Shown one piece after another: positions 35,701 through 47,263 of a stretch of DNA of 64,000 nucleotides. The DNA is from Marthasterias glacialis (taxonomy: Eukaryota; Echinodermata; Asteroidea; Forcipulatida; Asteriidae), in contig OU452233.1 of assembly GCA_911728455.2 (NCBI GenBank), forward strand, positions 8,971,505-9,035,504, read 5' to 3'. The notes under the pieces are model-generated. The model saw only the letters and a list, made by a program, of their open reading frames with translations, searched no databases and was not told where the DNA came from. How positions within the stretch are numbered: position 1 is the stretch's first letter; each line of letters starts with the position of its first letter. Position numbers and translations under genes: made by a program.

Positions 35701-38700
35701 CACTGCTTGAGACGCTGCTGAGATTAAACCAAATACTATCCCAGGCCTTGATCTTAACCGAGGCCACCGAGGCCATTGGCCTCATGCCCTGTCGAGTTGG
35801 CCAACATGCCCTTCAGAAAAATTGCACTGTTACTACCAACTTGGCCAGCATGCCCTTGTACAATTTCTCTGATTTGGCCAGCAAAGGCCTGCCCCCGTTT
35901 TTCTTAAGATCGAGGCCTGCTATCCAATAGACTAATTGTGCGACCAATGTTTACATGTCATGACGTGACCTATTGTGGGTATTACGTCATCTGAGCTGAT
36001 GGCAAACTACGTGCAAATACATGCTGTGACCAACAGAGTCACATCGAAAGTCAGCTTTTGGTAATACCACAGTTACTAAGCCATTTTATTACAGTTGTGT
36101 GTTGTGACATTGAATTTAATCACATTACTGTTTCATAAACTACCAGTACTCTACTACAAAAGAGGTTATTTTGAGTTTTGCACTACGGGCATCGGACGAC
36201 TATGTAGCCACCCGCCTGTTATTTTGTTTGTAATGTAGGCTTAAATCACTGTAAAAAGAGGGTAAAGACTGCTGGAAAAGTGAGCACTTATACCTAGCCT
36301 TGCAAAATTTCAAATAGGCAAAGGAATCACACAGTTTTGGAAAGCAATTTCTTTGGATGATTCAGCTTCAAAACTGTGAAATACTTGTGTTGAAAAGTGT
36401 GTAATCGCGGTGGTCTGGCCCAAACGTTGCGTCGTGCACTAGTACACATTGTGCACAAATACATTACTTGTACAATTTCCAAGACTTGCTGGAACTGTCC
36501 TTACTGGCTTTATTCAGCCACTTGAAGGTCTCTGGTACAAACTCTGGAATATTTTTCACAGATTTCGAAAAAAAAAAAGCCTCGATCGAATAAACAAATG
36601 CAACAATCATCATATACCGTACCGCACTTTCCTATGGAGGACGTCAGGTTTGTTTACATTTAATACCCACTGAAGGTCACATGACTCGGGTCGCGCAATT
36701 GGTCTATTGAAAAAGACCGATCCATTAATTCCATTGGAAAATTTAAACATGCGTGCGCGTCCCGATAATGCGCGTGTTCATGTCGTACAGTGTGGCACTG
36801 AAGAGATGCAAATTGTGCTGCCCACATTTACAGTGGCTATGTAGCCAATGCTGTGATTGATCAATTTGTTTTGGGGGTGGAGCTTAATGGATCAGTCTAT
36901 TGCAGGAGGTTATTAGCTTTCAGACCTACATGTACAGCTGTTAACTCTCAAAATGTTAAAAACCAACTCACTGTCTGCTGATGCAGATGCAATGTACTGT
37001 CCGGTAAAATCGAACACAACGTCTAGAACCTCGTCTTCATGGCCCCGCAGGGTACCGATGCATTTGCCATTACTAGCATCCCATATCTTGCAGGATTTAT
37101 CCATGGAACCAGTGACGATCAATGAGCAGTCGTAGTTAAACTGGGCGGAGCTTATCTCTCCTCTGTGGCCGATTAGTGTGTGGATCCGTCTGGGAAGGCG
37201 GAAAAAGAAAAACATTTTTGTCAAGGAATTGTCATGTGCCCGTAAAAGGGACATAGCGAAAGTTTTACTGCAAAAAGGGCATAAGCAATGAATGTGCAAA
37301 ATGTGATAGTTTAAATGATTTTTTGCCACTCATAAGTCATTATAGAAAAGTTCAATTCTGCATGGGAATGGGAAAACATGTCTTTGGGTTCGTTCTTGCA
37401 ACAAAAATGCCATTTTGTTTTTTTCAGTAAACAGTAAATGGTGTTTAAAGCCCAAGCTCAACATTGGTAAGAAGAAAAACATAAATTTTCAAAGATTTAC
37501 ATATACCTCACATGGTATAAAGATAATGATGGTAGAAAACTGTTCTTGAAATATTTCTGCCTTCTGAATGCATTTTTACCGTTTTCTTACAAATGAAACA
37601 ACGAAATGAGCTGACATTTCCACAGGTTGGTTTTGTTACAAGTACCTTGAATGGAGGCATTTACAGTCAGTTTACCAATGTTGAGCTGGGGCTTTAACTA
37701 ACAACATTACTAACAACCATGCCAATACAAAGAATGGTCTCCTGTTCCAAGTACAGACTTTACAGAGGATGGGCCACGCTAGAAGTCTCTCTTTAAAAAA
37801 TGTTTGACATTCCTAAATACACCTATATCTACCATGAAAAAAATGGTGACAGGATTATAGAATGCGTGGTTATTCGTTTACAAAGGCGGTTTCCGGGCCT
37901 ATTTTCACCCCCCCCCCCCCCCCCGCCTCGAGCCAAAATTAGAGCAGCAGTCGGTGCCTGATAGTTGCCTCCAGAAATTCTAAAGAGTAGTGACATCGCA
38001 GGAAGTACTGCTCTGTCAAATGGCTGTTTGCTGCTACTCAGTGCAGTCCATCTGGGGATTCAGTACTTCCAGTGACGTCATGATTTGTTTGCTGCCCTCA
38101 TTTTCGGTATTTTGATAAATTTAGGCGGCAGGCTAGTTAAAGGAGGAAAACTCCCTGCAAATATCACTTCTTTTGTCAATTTAATGTCACAAAAGAGATG
38201 TTTGTCCGATGCAATAATTATGGAAGCAGAAAACTAAACAATTGCGTCAACATCAATCACCATGGCCCATCCTCTTTAATATATGCTCCTGAGCTATACT
38301 ACTGCCCTTACTATTGCCCATTTATCTGGTCCATTGTTCACCATTTATGTAAAATTCTTACCTCCCAGAGTGTACATCCCAGACAGAGACAGTATGATCA
38401 AACGATCCCGTGATGATTCTATCCCCCGTTGTATTGAACGACAAGGAGATGATTTCTGCTGAATGGCCCTGTGGCAGAGAAAAACCAATAAAGCCTTATC
38501 GGGTAAAACGTCAAAATGAATTTATTTATTTTGTTTTATTTTAATACACATTCAACAGTGCAAGCGCCAATAACAGGATGGTGATTAGGAAAGGAGAAGA
38601 AATGTTCAGTTTTAGAAGTGGGAGGAAAACCCCAAATGGGGGAAAACCCACGAAATCAGGTAGGGACTGAAAACCCAATCCACATGCTGGGCTCCGGTCC

Positions 38701-41700
38701 AGGATTCGAACCGGGGTCCACAGAGGTTAAAGGCAGGGAAAGAAACCACTGAGCCAACCTGATCCCCCTATAAAAGTGGCAGTATTGAAGAGTCAAATAA
38801 AAACTTTATAGTAAACTATAAAAGGGTAAATTAAAGAGGGCAAGTACAGGATTGGTAGTTATTTAAAAAAAAATATTTGATTGGTTTTAATCTGAAAGCT
38901 CTCTCATTAAGAACCCTTACAGACTAGGCAGTATGGCCAGAGTTCCACCTCAATCCTCCCATATCCTTTTCTCCGATGTCACTCCACACCAAATTGTTTG
39001 GACTTGGATAAGATTGGAATGCCTGACCCTGTGATAAGCAATTGTTCGTTGGGATATTGGCCCGCGTCCTTCTGAATTCTTCACGTTAGCAATTGGATCC
39101 ATAGACAGATTTGGGACTGTAAGGGTTAAACAGTCCCAATTCCTTCGATATCCAATTGTTTGTATATGTAGTTCCAATCCTCATTCAAAATCTTTCCATT
39201 TGAAATACTTTCCCCGATACATGGCAGTATCAGGTTGAATGGCTTCTTACTGGCACTCCCCGAACAAAGCTATTGACAAAACAGGGAGACTTCAAACATT
39301 AGGGTTGGATAGCTCAGTTGGTAGAGCGTCGGTACATCAAACCCCTTGTGTTTTGACATGTGCGCACAAAGCAGTCACATTTGGGAGCCAATCAGTGCTG
39401 TTTGTCAGTGTGCTTCCCTTCCAGGGGTTAGTGAGGAGAGGGGACGATATGGCGCGCTACCCATGGTAGCAAGGTTGAGGTCCACTGCCTACATGGTAAT
39501 ACTCACAGCTAATGTTGAGATCTCATCCCCAGACTCCACGTCCCACAGCTTGGCGGTTGTGTCCATGCTGCCTGTGGCAAGTATGGTACTCTGTGGATTG
39601 AAGGCTACGCACACCTAGCATTGACAAGACAAGTGGACACTGCTATCAAAATTCACTACAAACAAATTTGATCTGTTTTCAAATACTCCCAGCAATAACT
39701 ACAACTTTTACTTGTTACTTTTCTAGAACCATCTCAGTCTATGCAGAGAATTTAGTCTGTGCTGCCTAGAATGATTCATGACAAGGTTGAATAAAAAAAC
39801 AGAAGCAAGACCAAGAAAAATACATATATCTCCGGTTTTGCGGTAACACCACGTGATAGGTTATCTACTTTGCTGTGTAGATTTTTATGTTCGTATTAAA
39901 AACTTATTTATCTACTGCCGCGAAGTACATATTCAGGAAAACCGGGAGACTACTTTGGTTCTGACAGAAAACATTACCGAGAGTTGAATACACCTGTCAA
40001 TCTACTGCTTTTCTAGAATTGTATCAACTCTCTTGGGGAAAAAAGTAGCAGGATTGAGTCAATGAAGGGGAACATTTAAAGCAATAAATAAAGTACTCAC
40101 AATTTCAGCTGTATGTCCTCGGAATGTGTGGTAGCATTTCCCAGTCTCTGAACTCCATAACTTGCAAGTCTTGTCAAATGACCCAGTTGCTATTTTATCC
40201 CTGTAATTTTCCATGAGAAGATTTTGCCGGAAAATTGTTTAAATTTTTTTCTTTAGTTGCAACCTTTTGCTTCTTGACATTACCAGTTGGATGTTTTCTC
40301 AATCAGACAAGAATGTTTATGCAAGGAATATTGTACACTCTCGTTGAGTTTTCCCTGAAAGATTTGATCCAACAACTTCTGACTTTTTGACTTGTATGGC
40401 TGTGGCTCAAAGAAAAAAAATAACATGACCGACAAACCACTAGATTTGTCATATCGCGTTTTCATAAAGTGACAATTCTTTTAAGTTGAACGTTTTCACG
40501 AAGCAACTACTATCTCAATATGCACTGTTTGTACACAGTGCTCTACGTGCCGTACACAGAGTGACGTACGTGTTTAGGAATTAATAACTCATCCAAACAG
40601 TTGCATGATTGAAAACACTTTGACAGTTTTGTTTGAATAAAGAAGTCAGCTTTATTTTGGTATTACAATTTTTTTATTAAATGGTAAGCAGTCTCTGAAA
40701 CAGTTTAAAAGAAGTTCAACTTCAAACACTGAATTTTTGCTGTGAAACACCATTCGTTCATTCGTGGTGCAAACGACGATTTAATCTGACAAACAACAAA
40801 ACTGAAAACTCACCCATATGGATTGTTGAACGCTATGGCGTACACTACATTTCTGTGCCCTTCCAATGTGTGGAGTTCCTCCCCCGAGGCCGTGTCCCAT
40901 ACCTTACAGGTTCTGTCATAGCTGCCAGTGATGAAGCTGGAGCCAGATTTATTGAAGGCAACGTTTGTCAGAGGGAGGATGTGTGCTCGAAGTGCCTGTA
41001 AACAGAGTATTATTTGTCAAATATTTATTTGTCAAGCAGGGAGGGGGGGGGTGTGTAATGATGACAAAGAACGATTCACAAGTCCCAGTACGTTTCACCC
41101 ATTACAGAACAGTCATTTCTGTATAATTAACAACATATGCCCGAGGCATTTATAATAATAATAATAATAGCAGCATTTAGTATAGCACCTTTTCCAGCGG
41201 TTACAAAGTGCTTACAAGAAAATAAATGAAAAACAACGATAAAACTTTTAAGATGTTTTTTGAACTGGGAAGTACAAGTCACAATGCGCGCGGTATTTAG
41301 TTCCAGAGTTTAGGAGCAGTACATGAGAATGAATGGTCTCCAGCCTTCTTATTTGTCATAGGAAAGTCAAGGGGAGTCCGGCAGGAGTTCGTAGGCAGAT
41401 TGGTGGATATGGAGTAACTCAGTGTAGGTCAGCAATAAGGGGAGAAGTTGGTGGGTGCCATGTGAAGCAGTCTTGCAGCCTTATTTTGGAGGGGTTGTAA
41501 CCGATCCAGATTCTTATTTGTAATGAGATTGGAGTTGCAACAGTCCCGGCGAGATGTTATCAAGGCCCTAACCAATGCTAACTGCCGCATGACATGTATC
41601 TTTGTCAATATAGCGCCTGATTCTACTCAAGTTCTGAATGTGGTAGTTCACAGATTTACACAACTTGACAATTATCCTCAACTGAGAGAAGGACAGCTTC

Positions 41701-44700
41701 TGAGGTGGGTGTGACTTAATAATAATAATAATAATATACGTTTATTAGGCGCTTTTATACCTTATAAAATTATGTTTGCATTCTTGTGTCCTGGGTCATA
41801 ACTTTTGTGTGAATAACTTGGCTTGAACATGTTGAAGCACAACTTGAGAATTATCCTCAATTGAGGGAAGGACAGCTTCTGAGGTAGGTGTGGCTTAATA
41901 ATAATAACATACATTTATTAGGCGCTTTTAAACCTTGTACATGTATGAAAGCACCTTACACTATTACTACCCCTGTTCATTGAGCCTTAAGCATTCTTAA
42001 AACCATCCTGACTCCTTTGGAGTATGCAGCACCTGCAGCTAAATGGGCGCCAAGGTTGATTATCACTCTCATCAACTATCTCTTCCCACACAGGTATCAG
42101 GGGTGTAAGTGGCCACATACAAAAAAAAGCTGAAACAGCTAGCAAAAAGTTGGAAAAAAAGCTAGCAAAAAGCTAAAAAAATAGCAAAAAGCTGACATTT
42201 AAAAAGTTCCTTTAGTTTTGTACAAAGCAGTTGTACAAAAAAGCTGAAACTCAGAGTAAAAACGTAAAACGAAAAATAAAATCTGAAATCAGCTTAATTT
42301 AAGCTGAATTCTTACACCCCTGAGGTATCAACAATCTCTACCCTTGCGGGTGGTACCCACTGAATCCCCGGTGATGAGAAGCAAAAAGTGTCTTGCCCTA
42401 GAACTTAAGTGTCATGACCATGATTCCAAACCTCCTTCTGATGACTCCACCATCAGAACATAAGCTCCATGCACTAGACTGCTCGGCCACGACACGCTAC
42501 TTATTGTTCAGTCAAATGACTTGCTTTCTTGCTTACTGCAATTAATTGCATGAAAGAGTATACCAACTAAGTTGGGATAAGATGCTGTATCCGACCACCA
42601 CTTTTTTTACTTGTGGCCAAAACTATAACCTGGTTAAATAACAGGCCTGGAATTACAACGGAGGCCATAGATGCCTTGGCTGCTGTTGCCCGGTTTTGGC
42701 CTTGGTGCCCCTTCAACAGTTCCCCCACAGACTTTAAGATTTTCTAAAGGAAGTGCCCTTTCAAAAAGCAAAATGGCCTTGCCCTCTCAAAGATAAAATC
42801 CAGGCCTGAAATAAAATACTATTTTTGGTCATTTGAGTGAAAAAGTGGCTGTCAGATTCAGCATTTAGTCCAACACTTTGCTGTCTTCAACAGCAACTCC
42901 GTCGTGTTCTTAAAAGTCTGAACCACATTTCAAGACAATTGAGAAGTTTACCTTGAAGAGGTAGAATGTATGCTCCTCATTCAGGCCGATCTTCTGCTGT
43001 AGTCTCTCAATCAGCTGTCTGACCTGTGATGTACGATTAGCTGTGACCAGAGGCTCCTTACTGACAATCTCATCCAGAATGGCGTCAATATCACTCCTTG
43101 AAAAGAGACCATCATGAAACCATTCAAACTTTAAGACAGTTTCTTAATTAATCACAACTCTTAAGAATGAAAGGAACTTCATCATGACAAACAAGTAGTT
43201 TGCCTTTCTTAGTGCAAGTAATGTGTAATTGTGTATGATTTAAAAAATACATGTACACCTGCATGATCTGAAGAACTGAATTTAAGGGGTCATTAGTGAC
43301 TAACACTTTTGAAATGTTGCTGTACCTGCTGCTAAATTATAAGACAGCTACCTGTCAAGCTTGAGTGTTTAGTGAAAAAGACATCTGCTCTAGAATGACA
43401 AAGGTTGTGGGTTCGAATCCCACTACAGTAATATGCCCGGGAAAGTACAGAGTATTCAGTGCTTAACACACATTGGTGTATGGGTACACCACAGACAATA
43501 GTTGTTCTCTTTCCAAGATAGAAGAATGACAACATACAGTATTACTAATAGTTCTTACTCTGGCTTGAGATCCAAGAGGTCAATGGACTTTGTCTTGACG
43601 ATGTTGGACTGCTCATATTCCAAGATGATACCTTTTGAATAGACAGAGAGCTTCAATTACTTCTTTGAAAATACATGTAACACAAACCTTCCATTTCTCT
43701 TTTATCAGTGGGACTTTCGAACCACTGAGCATATGACCTTTTCTTTCATAAGTGGCGTTTATGCCCCTATTATTTTTTCACACACAGGGACAGTGACATA
43801 GCGGGTTTGGGTGGTGGAGGGCACATGCCCCAGAGGCTGCCTAAGAGGCCCACCTCCAGTCAAAACCCCTTGGAGTATTTCGGAGGCTAACAAACCAGGA
43901 ACCAATGGGGGTGCCGTATCGACCAAGGTTTTTTAAAATTACTGGTTTTCTTTTATTAGGATGATGTCTGCCTTGAAATCAAGTGCCCCTTGAAATTGTG
44001 GCTAATAATCTAAGAAGCCTGTGGTTATTAATGCCAAAATAATTCCAACATTTTCAAAGACAAAGTGATTGATGAAGGGGCACCATCCTCTAGACTAACC
44101 TTGTCCCCGGGTTCACAAATCCTACATGTAGCTACTCCTACTAGACCCAGTAACTCCTTTTTTTTAGATTTTGACTTTACTCGTAGTACGACCGATAAAT
44201 CTTTAAAAAAAGGAGTACAGCACCCAAGTTACTGGGTCTACTATAAAATAGCTACCATGGCTACTCCATTGCACAGGGGGACCACAATATGACATTGATA
44301 ATAGAGTCTATGTCGTGACAGATCAACGCATTCACCACTTGAGAGCAATACAAACATAAAAAGTGACATGACCCACACTGACATTGTCAGTGTGGGTCAT
44401 GTCATTTTACAAATTATTTGTAGAATACATTGTCAGTGACAATGTATTCTACAAATATAATTTGTAAATTGTATCTAATTTGTATGGCATCACTACACTA
44501 GTTAGTCGTTTACTGAAGGGGTAGGCCTAGCCCAAGCCTAGTTGTTTTTTAGCCATGGTAGTTGAGGTGAACAGACATTTCTGTTAAAACTAAACTTATA
44601 AATTTCAGTTTACCTAATGACGAATGTAGGCCTACACAGTCATGACAGTCAGACAGTGACATGTGTTACTGTTGTTACGAATACTTCCAATGAATGCTTG

Positions 44701-47088
44701 TATTTTGTACCCTCCGCCATGGAGTTGACTGGCACCAATGCAGCAGGTTTCCACACATCTTGATTGGCATTTTTTATATTTTTGTATTTTTAAATTAATT
44801 TTTGGCGTGTCGTGGCCGAGCGGTTAAGGGCACTGGACTCAAGCTCTGGTGTTTTTGATCAGCAGAGTGTGGGTTCGAATCCCGGGCATGACACTTGTGT
44901 ACTTGTAAGCTACTCCTAGAACTATGAGGTTCGTTCCGCTATCGTCTCCACGAGCCTCATAGAGTGACATGTACAAAATCCTATTCGAAACTTTCTGCCC
45001 TTCACATTTACATGGCTACAGTTCTTTTTTGTAATCAGATCTCGCCAAAACTAGGCTCTATGTGTTCTTTCAACTCTCATCGAGCGTTGCACGGGTCCAG
45101 AAAATCCACTCCGCAAACTAAACGTTGTTAAAAAGGGATAAATTCTCACCGTAACTCAGATCCCATTCAAACAGTATTGCAACAAATATGGCGACCGGAG
45201 TTGCAAAATTAACTGGTATGCTGCTATGCGGTGCGCTGGTCCTATGGGCTGGTTCCGCGTACCAGTTAATTTTGCAGCTCCGGCCGCCATATTTGTTGCA
45301 TTACTGTTTGAATGGGATCTGAGTTACGGTAAGAATTTATCCTTTTTAACGTTTAGTTTGCGGAGTGGATTTTCTGGACCCGTGCAACGCTCGATGAGAG
45401 TTGAAAGAACACATAGAGCCTAGTTTTGGCGAGATCTGATTACAAAAAAGAACTGTAGCCATGTAAATGTGAAGGGCAGAAAGTTTCGAATAGGATTTTG
45501 TACATGTCACTCTATGAGGCTCGTGGAGACAATAGCGGAACGAACCTCATAGTTCTAGGAGTACTTGTAAGCAAGACACTTGTGTACTTAAGCAAGACAC
45601 TTAACCATTATTGCTTTGTCCTTCGGATGGGACGTAAAGCCGTAGGTCCCGTGTGTTGTATTGAGATCTAGATTCTAGAGTAAAAATGCAAGAACCTAAA
45701 ACACTTATCGCTAAGACTGAGTAAGAGAAGGCGTTTGCCCCGGTGTTTCTGGCATGGTTGGCTGCATTTAGCCCCCTAATTGAGATGCTGAACAGGCTTT
45801 GATGAAAATTGTCATAGATAGATAGATAACTATTAGACCCAGTAACTGGGGCGCTGTACTCCTTTTTTGAGTTTTTTGACATTATCTGTCGTACTAGCGC
45901 CCCAGTCCGTGGTATATATGGAAAGTGCTCCGATTCGGAGTCCGAAGCGGTTTTTTTCTGAATCAGTTACAAAATTGTCAAAAGTGCAACAAGGACTCGA
46001 CAGAATTGCTTGAAAATCGCCTACTGGCTTCTCCAAGTATCTACGGTGAAATAAAATGCAGTTAATTGTACTCACGATCATTTTTGGTCCTCCAAATCGA
46101 TGATTTTTAGCCCACTATCACGCATATATCAAATTTGCCGTTAGAATCGCCATTTTGAATGTGATACTCAACGACCGTTTTCTTATGTCTAAAACGCTGC
46201 GAGGATTGCGTGTTCGCTGAGGCCCTGACTTTCATATTGTTTTCCGCGCAGTCAACGCAGGATACCAGGCTGTGTGTAGCGCCAATGTTCGCTGATGCCC
46301 TGACATTCATATTGATTTGCGCAGTCAACGCAGGATACCAGGCTACACAGCTGGTATCCTGCATTGACTGCGCAAATCAATATGAATGTCAGGGCATCAG
46401 TGAACATTGGCGCTACACACAGCCTGGTATCCTGCGTTGACTGCGCGGAAAACAATATGAAAGTCAGGGCCTCAGCGAACACGCAATCCTCGCAGCGTTT
46501 TAGACATAAGGAAACGGTCGTTGAGTATCACATTCAAAATGGCGATTCTAACGGCAAATTTGATATATGCGTGATAGTGGGCTAAAAATCATCGATTTGG
46601 AGGACCAAAAATGATCGTGAGTACAATTAACTGCATTTTATTTCACCGTAGATACTTGGAGAAGCCAGTAGGCGATTTTCAAGCAATTTTGTCGAGTCCT
46701 TGTTGCACTTTTGACAATTTTGTAACTGATTCAGAAAAAAACCGCTTCGGACTCCGAATCGGAGCACTTTCCATATATACCACGGACTGGGGCGCTAGTA
46801 CGACAGATAATGTCAAAAATTTCAAAAAAGGAGTACAGCGCCCCAGTTACTGGGTCTAGATAACTATAATAATTGTCCACAATGCAATACTGGGGGGGGG
46901 GGGGGGGGTACTGACACTGCCAATCTGAATGGCCAGTCGTCATTTTCAACATACGAAATACCTTGAGTTGACAAAATTATATTTTTGGTCTGTCCAATTT
47001 CTCCGACTTTAAATTATAATGACCTGCTAAAAAATGGCTAAATCTTACCTGGAGGATAGTATCTCAATAAAAACCGTTTAAGCCTCAT
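32722..47088 (-). CDS. DAW1: Dynein assembly factor with WD repeats 1 (DAW1/ODA16)
   Basis: Eleven exons in transcript order: 47088-47049, 43631-43559, 43096-42952, 40995-40814, 40200-40101, 39614-39507, 38468-38362, 37189-36972, 35677-35601, 34842-34680 and 32756-32722 (stop TGA). Total 1248 nt, 415 aa, the length I recall for vertebrate DAW1; all phases agree. The N-terminus [20 protein letters not shown] and a helical segment to about residue 86 precede eight WD40 blades (for example [39 protein letters not shown]), ending [11 protein letters not shown]. Family knowledge: DAW1/ODA16 is a cytoplasmic and ciliary adaptor that loads outer dynein arms onto intraflagellar transport, needed for motile cilia. 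The start has A at -3. Introns carry many repeats, the largest in intron 1 (43632-47048). The gene is divergent from the GRTP1-type gene with 175 bp between start codons. Confidence 0.97.
33000..33590 (+). repeat. Interspersed repeat of about 590 bp, copy 1
   Basis: Similar over most of its length to 54030-54610: ordered matches TCATTCAACTAC(A/G)GAGCGTGC, CCTTTTGTTCCA, GCCGATGTTTTGCAATT-type, CAACAAAGA(C/G)AAT and CTTCTCTTGGCATTGTC. The 3' part matches 35035-35290 inverted, and a 5' part matches near 22010-22320. The stretch just before it, from 32845, has ATGCCCGATATGTGG, which also occurs near 5480. No conserved coding frame is seen. It lies in DAW1 intron 10. Confidence 0.75.
35035..35290 (-). 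repeat. Interspersed repeat, inverted partial copy
   Basis: Minus-strand match to the 3' part of 33000-33590. The GCCAAAAGAATCC(C/T)GCC-type segment is duplicated here (about 35075-35110 and 35125-35160). The dispersed repeat at 35276-35455 follows directly. Confidence 0.7.
35276..35455. repeat. Dispersed repeat related to 936-1110 and 21177-21365
   Basis: Contains CACGTCGCACGCGGTGGCTG, GACTTCCAAAATGGCGCAGC and GATGATGTCAGGTGAA, in the same order as at 21177-21365. Confidence 0.55.
38596..38765 (-). mobile_element. tRNA-derived SINE, family C, minus-strand copy
   Basis: On the minus strand: GATCAGGTTGGCTCAGTGG (box A), CCCCGGTTCGAATCCTGG (box B), then GGTTTTCAGTCCCTACCTGA and the GGTTTTCC tail. 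It is older and shorter than the copies near 18.3 and 19.0 kb. It lies in DAW1 intron 6. Confidence 0.8.
39220..39335 (+). mobile_element. tRNA-derived SINE, family B (fragment)
   Basis: TTGAATGGCTTCTTACTGGC, CCGAACAAAGCTATTGAC and GGATAGCTCAGTTGGTAGAG (box A) match 25205-25500 and, inverted, 61590-61870. It ends about 170 bp from DAW1 exon 39507-39614. Confidence 0.75.
41160..41700. repeat. Decayed interspersed repeat of a type common in marine invertebrates
   Basis: From (ATA)n at 41153, ordered phrases include AGCATTTAGTATAGCACC, AAAGTGCTTACAAGAAAATA, TAGTTCCAGAGTTTAGG, AGCCTTATTTTGGAGG and GGAGTTGCAACAGTCCCGGC. They resemble from memory an abundant repeat of echinoderm genomes; this needs a search. 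No intact frame. It lies in DAW1 intron 3. Confidence 0.4.
41720..42505 (-). mobile_element. tRNA-derived SINE, family A, with an alternative tail
   Basis: The head on the minus strand at about 42360-42505 reads GTCGTGGCCGAGCAGTC with box B degraded. Towards 41720 come ACCATCCTGACTCC, CACTATTACTACCCC, GGCGCTTTTA and AATAATAAT. The stretch ACATTTATTAGGCGC...TTACACTATTACTACC also occurs at 57180-57330 beside another family A head. A segment at 42110-42325 rich in AGCTAGCAAAAAGCT looks like a later insertion. Confidence 0.65.
44142..44240. mobile_element. Decayed foldback MITE (TAGACCCAGTAACT family)
   Basis: Starts TAGACCCAGTAACTCC and ends GTTACTGGGTCTA, with CCTTTTTTTTAGA and TTTAAAAAAAGGAG inside. 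It lacks part of the left end. No target duplication is recognisable. Confidence 0.75.
44364..44404. repeat. 41 bp perfect palindrome
   Basis: Arms TGACATGACCCACACTGAC and the exact complement flank the 3-nt spacer ATT. Confidence 0.9.
44416..44456. repeat. 41 bp perfect palindrome adjacent to the first
   Basis: Arms ATTTGTAGAATACATTGTC and the complement flank the spacer AGT; weaker pairing extends outwards (ACAAATT / AATTTGT) to about 44409-44464. It lies 11 bp after the preceding palindrome, in DAW1 intron 1. Confidence 0.9.
44805..45833 (+). mobile_element. tRNA-derived SINE, family A, split by a foldback element
   Basis: The head runs from 44805 (GTGTCGTGGCCGAGCGGTTA, GGGTTCGAATCCCGGG) to about 44910. 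The same SINE resumes after 45563 with AAGACACTTAACCATTATTG, CCTTCGGATGGGACGTAAAG and a GATA-repeat tail reaching 45833. The 653 bp insert at 44911-45563 therefore came later. Confidence 0.85.
44911..45563. mobile_element. Foldback element, 653 bp, 9 bp target duplication
   Basis: The two arms (44911 to about 45218 and about 45257 to 45563) are near-identical inverted repeats, starting TACTCCTAGAACTATGAGG and ending in its complement. They are flanked by exact copies of CTTGTAAGC (44902-44910 and 45564-45572). About 38 bp at the centre is unpaired. There is no ORF beyond mirror frames. A 9 bp duplication fits Mutator-like or foldback elements; the class is inferred. Confidence 0.93.
45834..46858. 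mobile_element. Large foldback element, 1025 bp, 9 bp target duplication
   Basis: It is almost wholly palindromic, with arms of about 505 bp meeting near 46346. The ends are TAGACCCAGTAACTGGGGCG and its complement. Flanks are exact copies of GATAACTAT (45825-45833 and 46859-46867). The two arms differ at only a few positions, which implies recent arrival or arm-to-arm gene conversion. Mirror-image ORFs on the two strands are by-products. Short relatives are at 8831-8953 and 44142-44240. It lies in DAW1 intron 1. Confidence 0.95.
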
Positions 47089-47263
47089 GATTCAATCAGC
47101 TTGCAATCCTAAAAACGTAACGAATAATGCTTGACAACGGCACAAATTTGTGCAAAGAAATATGTGTGTGTCACTGTGTGTGTATGAATGGTTGGCGGAA
47201 TTTTTGGTTGTTGAAGAGTAAAAAGCGCCACCAACGTTTAAACAATGTACACAAACAGAAATC
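47089..47263. promoter_or_regulatory. Bidirectional promoter region between DAW1 and the GRTP1-type gene
   Basis: Only 175 bp separate the two start codons, so both 5' UTRs and core promoters must lie here unless untranslated exons exist. I see no clear TATA box and no high CpG. A GT-rich run at 47160-47190 and a forkhead-like GTTTAAACAA at 47236-47245 are present; no clean RFX X-box is visible. Location is firm, elements are speculative. Confidence 0.7.

Noticed and set aside
44805..44895. tRNA-Leu-like gene (also at 31037, 16940, 17735, 57690)
   Set aside because: Boxes A and B and even a pairing acceptor stem are present, but every copy continues into the same non-tRNA tail and the anticodon regions vary. 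These are SINE heads.
46210..46482. Two near-identical open frames on opposite strands
   Set aside because: They are mirror frames of the 1025 bp palindrome, not genes.
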